Position numbers and translations under genes: made by a program. Below the pieces are notes generated by a model. That model was not told where the DNA came from and made no database searches. It saw nothing but the letters and a program-made list of their open reading frames with translations. From positions 1,320,001 to 1,384,000 of the forward strand of contig JBBDHG010000101.1 in the NCBI GenBank assembly GCA_037951165.1: DNA of 64,000 bases. Reading direction: 5' to 3'. This stretch comes from Lophius americanus. Taxonomy: Eukaryota > Chordata > Actinopteri > Lophiiformes > Lophiidae. Shown piece by piece: positions 26,430-37,907 of the stretch (position 1 is its first letter; the number at the start of each line of letters is the position of its first letter).

Positions 26430-27825
26430 AGCCTGTTGCCACTGCGAGAGGAAGAGGAAGAGGAAGAAGATGTATGTATGGCTGAAACAGACATAAATGA
26501 TGACAATATCAAACAGTCAAACCAAAGAAACCCCTCAACACACGAGACCTGACTTTACAAATAAATACTAAGTAGGAAATCCCTCAAGAAGAAAAACTCC
26601 TTAATGGACTTTAAAAGAGGAACATTACAGCAGTCAATCATATAACGCTTCCTTATTTATGCCGGCAGAAGGTCCACAACCAAAATGTACCCAAGTAAAC
26701 ATGGGGTTGATATCCTCATTTCTTACCCGCTACATTCGGGAAATACTCATGTGTTTATGTAAAATAACCTAAAACACCAATTAAAATGAAATCCGCTGAG
26801 CTAAATAAATGGATTCCTTTGTCTGTTCTCTTCCTCTGTGGATGGAAGATGCAGCTATTAACTTGTTGACCTAAGCCTTTTTCAGCTCCAGGCTTTCTTG
26901 ACTAATCTACCTCCTGATTTGTACTGACTGATCTATAGAGACAAGAGAGGTTCGGAGGTTAGGTGGTTTATATGTCTGTGTTTCTCTGCTTCCTCTAAGC
27001 TGTTTAGATCTACTACTGCCTGCTGGTTCCTGGAGAGACCTACTGGTCTTTTGTCCGAGTGGGTTTCCTTTGCCTCTGCTCACTGCATCAAGGTACGTTT
27101 GGGACACAGAAGAAAAAACAACAACCATCAAAGCATGACTTCTTTCCGCTGCTGCCTGCAGTGAGGTTCCCTGGTGTTGTGAGAGCCCATTCCAAAAAAC
27201 AGATTAGGTGTTCCCTGTGCTCAGAGGCCGAAGTGTCCTGCCAAAGATGCAGAATCTCAATCAGGATAAGTCTACTGGGTTAAGAGCATCAACTATATTT
27301 GCAGGTATATTTACACTTAAATGTCAATAGGTGCTTACGTCTCGCATGACGCACAAAACGTACGGCGTTGTGAAAGTCTGCACATTCCAGTCCAAATGAT
27401 TTGTATTCTCAGTGAGAACACTGAAAAGCACAGAAATTCAGATAATAGGTTATATGGGAAACACACAATACACTAGAATGGTGTGCATACCTACGCTATC
27501 ACTGACCGCTCCTGCAACTATCTGTTTACCTGGCCACTGTCCCATCCTGTAAAAACAAAAACAAAAATCATATCTCCCACAAAAGGTTGCCTGTAAATTA
27601 GGCTGATGTACGATAAGATAAATAACAGTACAGCAGCCCACCTCTGAGGTACTTTGAGTCATTTGGGATTCATCTGGTGGGATCCTTATGCAACTACACA
27701 TGCCCAGTTACCTGCCATTCCATTTGGTCAAGCCTGTCAGTCTACAACTGGCAACTTGGGTCAGCTAAGCTAATAACAGCTACAAAATGACTCTCTCCAA
27801 GCTAAAGAAATAGAAAGTTGATCGC
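26430..27825. other. Intergenic, no gene recognised
   Basis: Includes a short GAAGAG-rich run at 26440-26470. Otherwise no gene or named repeat was recognised. Confidence 0.4.
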
Positions 27826-27859
27826 AAAAAATCTCAAATTCCAGTGCGAATGAACAGAT

Positions 27860-28475
27860 AAATATTTGTTTGCGTTGCCCACCGCAACAGGCAATAAACG
27901 GGTGTGTTTACTGTGCAAAGGGTGCTTTGCTGTGATGAAAGAATCCAGCGTGAAAAGGCACGACACGTCGAGTCATGGCTAATTTTTGGGCGCGGAGCGG
28001 CGCTGGTAAAGTACAGGGACTGCTAGCATCTTTTCAACTGTGTCAAGTGGCTCTTGGTCACTTTTGCACGGAAGAAGAGAGAGCCACGGTAGCGTCCCTG
28101 CGTGTGGACGGACACTAACCCGACAGAAGAGACCTTTCACTGAGGTGGAAACGGTTAAAGATTGCAAGCTAGCTGTCATTGATGAAGTGGTTATCGCCCA
28201 GAAGGTAGGGGAAGTAAGGAAAGGGTCATTAGCTCTAGCCATTAACAGGGTTCCTCTTTTGGGAACTACAACTCTTCGCAGAGTAGAATTACTCGCAAAA
28301 GATGTCTCGAGAAAGCTTTTAGAAAAAGCAGAGTTTATTTCAGGGACAAGGCCCAGTTATGCATCCATGTCAGGTTTTTTGACAGAAAGCGCTTTCGGAA
28401 AGAACTTCTGGGGCTCATTCTGTTGAGGCAACATACAACGAGAAGTGATTTTCAAAAGATTGTCTGACTTTTTTA
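27860..28475 (+). pseudogene. hAT transposase relic (BED-like finger, ZBED/GTF2IRD2 type)
   Basis: A frameshifted remnant. CLLCKGCFAVMKESSVKRHD, starting at 27905, is a BED-like zinc finger. Then, after stops and a frame change, comes ANFWARSGAGKVQGLLASFQ. KRPFTEVETVKDCKLAV and INRVPLLGTTTLRRVELLA follow in the first frame. Another frame carries RFFDRKRFRKELLGLILL near 28370. This order and wording match the N-terminal half of hAT transposases and their domesticated relatives. The 128-codon open frame at 28040-28426 is part of this relic and not a gene. Confidence 0.8.
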
Positions 28476-28479
28476 ATGA

Positions 28480-31400
28480 GCATGAATTGGATTTACAAAA
28501 GACCTGCCTGTTTGTTACTGTAAAGAAGAACCCTTGGTTACTTATTAGTCACTGTAAATATTAGGAATGGTGTTGGATATATAAAAATGGCCCTTGATAT
28601 TTATATTTGCACTTTTAAACAACTTTCACATGCACTTAAATTATGGCACTTTGAAATGTAATTACTGTACTGGCACTTTATTTTATTGAATATTTATCGG
28701 TGTATATTTATTGAATATTTAATCCTATATTTATTTGATAGTTAAATGTTTTAAGTAATTGCGACATCAGGTGCTGGAGCAGGTGTTTGGCTCCACCTGG
28801 AAAACAGAAGCAGAAGAATGTCACACAATATAGCTGCGCCGAAAAAGTATTGGGGTTACTGTGTGGTATTTTGAGGTATATTTATTGTATTATTGTGTGT
28901 GCTGCAGAAATAATGTGAAGTTGTTTAACACTCACCTTTTCCATGTCTCCTTGAGGGTGTTCGGGCCAATAGAGTCCCAAGGCAAACAAACACTCTTTTA
29001 AAGGTTCCGGTAGAGTCCACTGAATAGGAGAGGAGGGGGTCGTTTGGTAGTTGTTTTCCATTTATTCAATTATTATAAATATGGGCATGAGTTTAAATGA
29101 CCGATTATCACTGTGTATTACAGTTTACTGTTAGGTGACATTAAGTTAAACTTCATATTTCTTGACATAATTGACCATTTTAATGTTTTTGAAATACACC
29201 TGTAAATGGTTATATCCAATTAGGTCACGCAGTCAAACAGGATAATGGCTCCATTTTCTATCTGTCCAGGGGGTCAGTCCGACTGCTGGAATGTAGTGCT
29301 GTGATACCGGTGGTGCCTTTTTATGCCAATGAAAAATAAAAACATATGGGTTGGTACACCATCTAATCTCCACTTCATGTTTGTGCTGCATCATCCAGCC
29401 GCTCAACAGTCATTCCAACAGTTACTGATGGCGCTCCAGCTAGGATCAGCAGGGTGCCATGGCTAGTTTCGAGGCTAACAGCCACCGCCCCACATATGCA
29501 GCTTTTATACTGCATTATTGATCGATCTGTGGTATGTGCAAAGCTCAGGGATGAGTTCAAAAGCAGCATGGATACCGTCAGGAACATCGCCTTTTCCGCT
29601 TGTCGCTTGTTGACAAGTCTGCCCAACACACGGACTAACTTGTCCACAATGATGTCCGATGGCTCAACAAAGGAAAGGTTCTTGGCTGATTTGATCAATT
29701 CCGCCGCAAGGTTGTGTCCTTCCTTATTATTATATTATTATAACACAATCTTCCTCATCAGAGATAAATAAAGAGTCGTGAAAACAACCTTATTGGTCAG
29801 AGTAAATAAACAAATACTCAAACGTGTTTAGACTTAGGCGAAACCGAAATCCTTCTGGGAACAACTTTGATGTGGTTCTATTAGCGGGCTACTATCCATG
29901 GCTGATACTCTTGCTGAGTTGATAAATGAAAAGCTTGTCTCGAGGGAATGGAACCGATGAAGTTGAAGTCATAAGTTAATTTCTCTAACCTTTAGGCAAC
30001 TGCTTCCCTCTTTAGCATCCAGTATGGAGGATACCTGGAAATCCCTCTTGCCTGCTACCTAAATAGGAAACTTTCTCGGACGTGAGAAGGAGGTAGGTCT
30101 GCTGGATGACAGATGCTGCTGTTGAGCGTCAGCGAGGTCTGGCCTCATGCTGGGTGAACAGAAATGAAATGCGGTCAGGTCAAACTCTTACGCACCCTCT
30201 CTCATTAGGGAAACCATTTGTTTATGTGTGTATGTGCGGTTAGAGGAGGGCTTCCAAGGATCTCAGATAGTGACGAAGATGCTAATTGCTGCACTAATAG
30301 TTGAAAATCCGCGTACATCAGATCCTCGTAGGAAACTCCAGGCCTTGGCCCAGGTCATGGACGTAAACATATCATCTCAAACACACACAATTACACACAC
30401 ACACTAGGTGTTGTTTTGAAACTCTAGCACCGGACTACGTCACAAATGGTTCGTCCATCAGTAACGAAACCCTGGCAGGTCACATGCCGGTGTTGAAAGG
30501 CCCCCTGGTGCAGTGGCCTCATCGCTCACACACACACACACACTCACTCGGACACTTTACATCATCATACCTCTGTGTACCTCCAGTCTCTCATGTGGAG
30601 GTCTGTCTGTCAGCCGGGAAGCCGTTCTTCCCCAGACAGCAGTGGAGTTCAGAACATCCAGACCTTTTACCGGAGAATTAGAGGCCATGTTTCCAGCTTT
30701 GTAACAACCAGAAAGGTTGGCCCTGAATGTGGAATGCTGGGGTCATAATCCACATTTGATATGCCAGAAAATGTGTCCTGAATGCTAAAGACGGATACCC
30801 ACGCAGCTTTTCGTCAGTACTCGTCCACATTTGTGCACCTTTTCTAAACGCTTATCATCTTAGATGGAGAGCATGTCACAAATACATAAAAGGTGGAAAT
30901 CTTTGGGTGGGAGGCCTGTACCTTTCCAGTGGGTACGTTTTTGGCTCGTAGGTCAGGACTCACAGTGGAATTACAACAGGAGGCTTCAGAATGGCAAACG
31001 CCTCAAATAAAAATTTGTGAGAAAGGCTGGTTATCTTGTAAACACTCGCTCTGACGTAATCAGATGCTAGGTTGTCGTCAGAGAAAGTTCTGAATCACTG
31101 CATCGGTCGGAAATCAACATTTGATTCATTATTCATGTGCGGCGATCAGATGTTAGGATGTAAACCAACAACTTTAAGAACTTTGAGAGAGCTTTTTGTT
31201 TGCTCAGCAAACAGCCAGGAAAGCCTGCAGTTGCTCTGAAGTTATCTCCGTCTGGGATAATGAAATAATCAGGTGCTTGTTGAAAACTTTGGTGCTCGGA
31301 ATCATGCAATGTGAGGCTGACGCAGATCTTCATTAGTTAGGAGGGATTGAAAGCTCTATTTGACGTTTAAGTTTCTATTTCTGCATAAAAGCATACCAAG

Positions 31401-34400
31401 AGAAATATCCCAAAACCTTTTAGATCAATACAATATTGTCATAAAGGGAAACTTTTTATTTTTTGACATTCGAGTAGAAAGCAGACAGACTTGTTTAAGA
31501 AAAGCCAGCTTGCTGCATGTTGCTGATCGAAACTCCACTCAGCTGACTGCCGCTCATGATCAACGTGAACTTTGGATTGTTTTGACAGTTGGACTTTGAG
31601 AGGCTGGGCTGGACAAACACTGTATGTCATGAAACCTCTCATCTGCAAAAAAAAAAGAAAGGAAAGGCTTCAGGAAAGGACTCATTTGTTTTTTCTCATC
31701 GATGCCCATCTCTTTAACAGGTCTCAAAGGCCTAAGGTCCCAAACCGACCCGTAAAACACATCAATGATTATCAATGAAGCAAATCTGTGCTGGCGAGGC
31801 TCCCTGATAACATGCATGTGTTTACTGCAATCATCCAAAAGGCAATCTGTGCCGGATGCTGTGTGTAGGATGAAAATGTTGGTTTGACAGTAATTGCTGT
31901 CAATAAAGGTGAGCGCTTGTGGTTTATGATAGAAATAAAACCAGAGCTGAAATGACACCCAGTAGAGCCTGATGCAAAATAAAACACAAAACCCATGTTT
32001 AGTAACTGGAGTTGTAATGGCTGAACATTTTAACCTGGTCAATCAGAATCTTTCAACTGAATCCCTACATCGAGATCCATGCAGTAAGGAAGAAAATGTG
32101 AGGAAAAAAAGGTTCTGGATCAGGCCCTTTATGCCGGGTTGATGGTCTTTTAAGACCCGACTGTCTCTCGTCCGACTGGCGATCCCAGGACCATAAATTA
32201 TTGCCACGTCTTGGTTGAAAACCTGCCAGAGCAACAAATTCAACCTAACAATTTGTTCATGTCAAATTATGTGACAGGTAATGATGCGGGTCAATCGTGG
32301 CTATGGGAGGAGCTCTGTTTTATTTTAGCAGTGTTCAGAAAAAACGGTCGTAGACGTGTTCCTGGGTGCCCTGAAGACAATGCTCTGGACTTTCTTTTCT
32401 GACAGGAGCATTACATTCATATGTAACATCTCTGGGTCGATTTGCCGCCAAGTGTGTTTTCACTTGTGACCAATGTCGTGTTATTGGTCAACTCTGGAAC
32501 AGTTCCTGAGGCAGTGGGTAAAAAAATATCCAATTTGCTAGACTTTTTCGACTTGTGTCGTGGACAATCCCAGACGACACATAACTGTTTTTTGATTATG
32601 TCATACTTCAAGACTGAAAACGTGTTGCTGCCTCCATATTTGGATCCAAAACAGGTTCTTCCAAGGTTCACAGAAATCTGTTCAATAGATCTAGAAAACT
32701 AGACAGCAATTAAATGAAAACATTTTTTTTTCATTTATATCATCCTATTTCAGTTTATTTAAAACTGATATTTTTTCCCCTTTAAAATAATTTTTCATAT
32801 TGATGGACTTTCTATTTTGATAAATTTCACATCTGTGTATCAAAATACATTTTTAAGATTTCTATTATTGTTTGTAAATTTCAGTTTATTTACAACTCAT
32901 CAATTTATTTACATCAACAAACTTACTTGGAAAAAGTCAAATATAGGAGGCAAACCTCACAAATTCTCTCTCAGTATTTTCTACAGATAGAATAATAAAG
33001 GAGTAATTACGTCATGTTTATGGTATTTAGGCTAACCAGTCTGCAGCCTTTATAGTGTTGAGCAGAGGTCAGGAGGTCATTAAAGACAATGAAAACTGGA
33101 ATCAGAATTATCTAAAGTAAATTTAACACCAGTTGACTCAAGGGTTGCACTGAGCTCTTTACTGAAATCACGTCTTTTGTGAAACCAGACGTGTTTTGAA
33201 AGTTTTTATCAGAATGTTATCGGAGACATTTCCCAACCTGTGCACACATGGTGCACAGGTTGGGAACACATTCAACAAAACTGTTGTCAGGTCATACAAC
33301 ATTTTTTTCTTTTTTAATTATGTTTCTAGTCACTGTGAACAATAAAGTCTCAACACCCGATTATTCATCTTGTATGGCATGTATGGAGTGGACTTGCACC
33401 TGATCTAGAACCACATGAATGTATAGAGAGGACTTATTTTCTTGTGAATAACATTTTCTTTGTTAGAATTACGACTTTATTTGTACAATTCTGGTTTCAT
33501 TTTTTTAAGTTGGGTAAAAAAAAGGTTAAGTTTGCATTTTTTTTTAACGGGAAACAAAGAAAATCTTATCTAATTTTGATTTACGTGACATTAAAAAAAA
33601 TCGGACTTTTTCAAATTGACTTTAATCTATTTTCTTTTGTCTGACATTAACTTTTCTTTAATTCACAGAATAAAAAAAATTGAGCCAATGTAAATGTGAT
33701 CGTAAAAGCGTTTTTGTTGATGAGAATTTTTAATTATTTTCTGAGAATTCCCATCCTGGCTCTTTTTAAATTCCTGATAATACATTTAGAATTACTTTAA
33801 TATATAATTGGGTTTTTTTCTTACTTGAATTGACTTTTGACTTACAACTCTCAGATTTTATATTTTTTATAACTTTGAGATAAAGTCAGAACTTGGACAT
33901 GCAAAATAATTATTTCACATGTAAAAAAAAGTCAGTCAGTTTTCAGCTACAACCACTTTTCTTTGAGAATTCTGACTTCAAAGTCAAAATAGTAGAAAAA
34001 TGACTTCAGTAAGAATTCTGACAACTTATTTCTTCAAATTATATTGAAAAAACAGAATGTCAGAATTATTTTTTTTAGTTAAAGATTGTTTCATCATTGA
34101 ACATGAGGAAGAAGACGCTATAAGAACTCAGGCTCTGTACATGGGGCACCTGCCTTACCCGACTGACCCGATCTGTCTTTAGAGCTGGTGCTGCTCAGTT
34201 TCCACGACCTTTTAACCTCCCAATCCCTTTCCGTTTGTATGAAGGTTACTCATATTTGATTTGGTTTAACAATTTAAAAATAAGATTCTTGTATTCACAC
34301 TAGCATGAAATGATCTTATTGTGTCACATTAAGGCAAAAACGAATTTGGAAGTTTGAATTTGAGTCTCTTAAGCCTGATGGCGTAACCTAGAGGTTGTTT

Positions 34401-34430
34401 AAAACTCCATGAAGACAACAGTAAAAACAA
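28480..34430. other. Long intergenic stretch
   Basis: About 6 kb without a recognised gene. It holds a (CA)n run at 30524-30543, a perfect 16-bp hairpin at 33230-33266 and very AT-rich sequence at 32700-34080. Open frames near 31560-32042 (both strands) and 32442 have no family resemblance or splice support. Confidence 0.45.
33230..33266. repeat. Perfect inverted repeat, 16-bp arms, 5-base loop
   Basis: TTCCCAACCTGTGCAC and GTGCACAGGTTGGGAA flank ACATG. The stem is relatively GC-rich within a very AT-rich neighbourhood. Confidence 0.85.
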
Positions 34431-34463
34431 CAGCCGACACCACACCTCTTACATGAACACATT

Positions 34464-34469
34464 TTTATT
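34464..34469 (-). terminator. Candidate poly(A) signal of the irs gene
   Basis: AATAAA on the minus strand within GCAATAAAAATG, followed by GTGTTCATGTAAGAGGTGTGG, a GT-rich downstream element. It is the best candidate I see for the distal 3' end of the irs transcript. Other AT-rich hexamers lie closer to the stop. Confidence 0.45.
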
Positions 34470-35794
34470 GCAATAGCTCTATCGAAAGCAAAAAAATAAA
34501 AATAAATCATGATAAATATAAACACTATGCTGATGCTCATATCGCCTCGGAGTACCCTCCTACCCCCTTTTCCACCGCTGGGGAAAGAAAAGAGAAAGAA
34601 AGAGAGAAGGAAAAAATAACGGGCACTAGCCGTGGCGCCGACATAACATGGAAAAAGCGACAACTTGAGTTTTCCTTATTTACAGAAGGATTTCCACCAT
34701 TTCTCTTTTTTTTTAAAAAACATTTTCTACTTTTTCATATATAGGACGTTCGTCGCTGAAAAATAATGCACATACGAAGGATACACACCTCCACAGTATT
34801 TTTTTTTTTAACGCTTTCCTGTAAAGCTAATAAACAACAGCATTCAACTTGGAAAGTGGGAAACACAGGTAGTAGGATGGAGCTTCCCTCACCCACCTCC
34901 GGCAAAAATCCTCGGAAGTTTCGAAAAAACAAAACAGAAAAAACTTGCGTCTGATGGCAGGAACATCTTCGTAGTCGTGGTCGCCATAGACAGCGTTTGC
35001 TAACTCTCATGTACTACACAGCAGCAAATAAACCGTTACAAAAAAATAAACATTAGGCAGAGATTGCAACCCATATCTTTATACAAACAACTGCAAAAAA
35101 TGCCTCTAAAAAAATTTCTAGCCTCGTATCGATCCGTATTCAGAGAAATACGGTTGCCCCGATGCAACAATCACAAGATGATTATTTTCCCACTGTAAAC
35201 TAGAATACAAAATAAAACCAAGAAGATTAAGAGGAAAAAGTAAAAGTTTGCATAATGATGCAGTACCCTAAGTCTTCTCTGCGAGGATTATATATATATA
35301 TTTATGTATATATAAAGATATATATATTAAGTAGGTCTCATTTCTCCACCCTGGACAAAAAGAATTCATTATCTTCTACATCGTATTCGGTAACATTGAG
35401 TTTTTGAGGTTGAATTGTTGCCAAAATAAACTTATTTCAATCGTGACATAGGATTAAACGTGGATTATGACATGAGGTCAAACATACATTTTTGAACAAA
35501 TAAATTAAGGTGGATTCTTCCAAAATTAGTTGTGTAGCTCTACCATTTCTCCCAGACCATTAAAATAAGCATCTCGACAGCATACTAATTACATAAAAAC
35601 AAAACATTCTCATCGTATGTGGGCCGCGACGGCCGGATCATTAGTAAAGTCTTTGTTCATTGAAATGGGCTAAATGGAGAAATATATCAAATTCTTCTTA
35701 ATTTACAAAGTCATATAGCTTCTTTTTAAATTTCAAATCTGAGTTAAATCCAGGGAAGCAGCATCATGCCGACTTTCCAGGGGGACGCGGGGGA

Positions 35795-35813
35795 GGGGGG
35801 GGGGGGGGGGGGG
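35795..35813 (+). repeat. Homopolymer G run (19 bases)
   Basis: An uninterrupted G run within GGGGGACGCGGGGGAGG context. The minus-strand transcript would carry poly(C), while the plus strand could fold as a G-quadruplex. The length may be imprecise because of sequencing slippage. Confidence 0.8.
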
Positions 35814-37880
35814 CTTTACCTTCATTTCTGTACAGGAAATAATAACCCTTATTCTTATAACATGAAAAGCATTTTTTTTCGTCGTCACATGGATTTGGAA
35901 AAAGGGAACTCAAGACGGAGGTAGAGTCATTTTTATCTTTTCACAAAAAAACCATATTGGGGAAGTTTTGGTGACTAAGAGAAGTTGTGAAAATGCTTGT
36001 CGGTGAGTCAGTCTTGATAATGAAGGGAAAAAAACCTCTTAAAGTAAAGATATTTAAGATAACGCTCCAAAACTCCAGACATCTGGTAATCTGAACGAAG
36101 TTCTTTCAATTCAATAACCAAGTAAAGTTAGCTCTTTTCAAACTTAGCAAACTGTAAAGATTTGTTAGTTTCACATGTTTCATATAATTGTAAATATTGT
36201 CTCTCTCAGTCAAAACCAATAACTGAAAACATCAAACAGACGAAACCATAAAATGTAATAACTATGTTTATCGAGACACCGTATTAAAATTCTCGTCTGT
36301 AAGGCATTTATCGGTGTACACCCTATTAAGTGTTAGGTCCCGCTTACAAAACATGACAACAGTATTGTATTTAAGGTATTAAGTTCCGCAATATTGTTAA
36401 TATGACAATTGTGTGCACGACACAGGACCTATGCACAAAGTATTTCACCATTTTTTGTTTTTCTGGCCACTCATGGATATGTCGCTAATAATATGGATTA
36501 TCAAGGAAAAGTACCTTTTTCTAATTTACAAAATTTAGAAATTTACACGGTTTTATCATTTCTTTGTTACATACGTAATTATGCGTTTGTCAGATAATAC
36601 AATATTTGAAAACATAACAGAATACATGACTGTCAAACTATGACAACTTTAATGGAGACCTTTCCTTGTTTAGAAGGTGCAGTTTGTTACGATTGCAACA
36701 CTCGCGTATACCCTGCTAAATATAACAATTGAATCTCGAAACGCTGCAGTGTTCAGGCCAGGCCAGTAGGCGGCGGTGTGACCACAGACTAATGAGGTAG
36801 TCTGCTAACATTTCTTGCGTGACTACCCGATTTAAATCTAATCACTGAGCAAAGTGAGACCGTGTCAGCATGGTTCTCGAAAGAATTACCTGCTTATACA
36901 GCATAGATAACACAGTATTCGATCCGATGGACTTTGTTTTTCTAACATAGCGTTTCAGACCCTCAAAATAGAGTTGTCTCGTAAAGGAATACCATTAAAG
37001 GACTCGGCTTGTAATGGTTGTGGTTTTATGTGAAATCGATAGAAATATGCAAAAGGTTAAGGAGCCTCTAAAGTTGATTTATTTTAACAAAAACTTATTT
37101 TTCTTGAACAAATAACGATGCATTATGCAAAAACGATAACAACTGGGAACATTAACAAAAAATCTTTCAGAACTTCAAGGCTCCGGAAATATTTGGGAAT
37201 TTTTTTCTTTTTCTTGCATATTTTTTAAGAAATTAAATTCAAGAAAATCAAGAAATCTTTGGAACATTTAATGAAATAATTACTTTGGATTTCATTTCAT
37301 TATTTTACATCTTAACAGTTTGGAGAGTCGTGTTTTGTTTTCTTGTACACCTTTTCTATTTTGAGATGGTGACAAGATGGAGATTGAAATTTGACCGAAT
37401 GAAAACAGAGTACCAGATGTTTACAGTTCATGGAGCATCAAATCGCAGAGAAATATTTTGCTTAGATCTGCAATGGTTGCTCTGGACAGCAGATAGGAAC
37501 GATTATTTAGAGATATGAAAGCGTCCCTTATCTGATGATGCAGGGGCCCTAAAAGTATGAAAATGATGCTTCCCACACAAGAGAGCACAGCGGGACTGAT
37601 GGGCCTCCATCCGTCCCCACAAATCAAAGAGTGGGCGGATAAAAACATCAGAAAGGAGACGAAAACACCGCTAGATGAGCGATCAAGTGACTACAGTCCT
37701 GTGGGATAGCTGTCAGTCTCTGCGTTCCACCACCTTTCTATGAAATCGGTTGAATCGTCACAGGAAAGCGCCGCAAGCAGAAATGTTAAATATGGGTCTG
37801 TTTAAGTGTGTGGGAGAGAGCGAAAGCTGAGATTGTGACCGATGTGGGTGTTCGCTGCCTGTATAAATGTCTGTGTGGGT

Positions 37881-37907
37881 ATGTGTGTGTGTGTGTGTGT
37901 GTGTGTG
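37881..37907 (+). repeat. (TG)n microsatellite
   Basis: About thirteen TG units; CA repeat in the minus-strand transcript. Confidence 0.85.

Noticed and set aside
28040..28426. 128-codon plus-strand open frame as a gene
   Set aside because: It is one frame of a hAT transposase relic. The motifs continue in other frames, and stops lie between it and the zinc finger at 27905.
31560..32042. 160-codon minus-strand open frame
   Set aside because: No recognisable domain, no splice context and an overlapping opposite-strand frame. Likely chance in AT-rich DNA.
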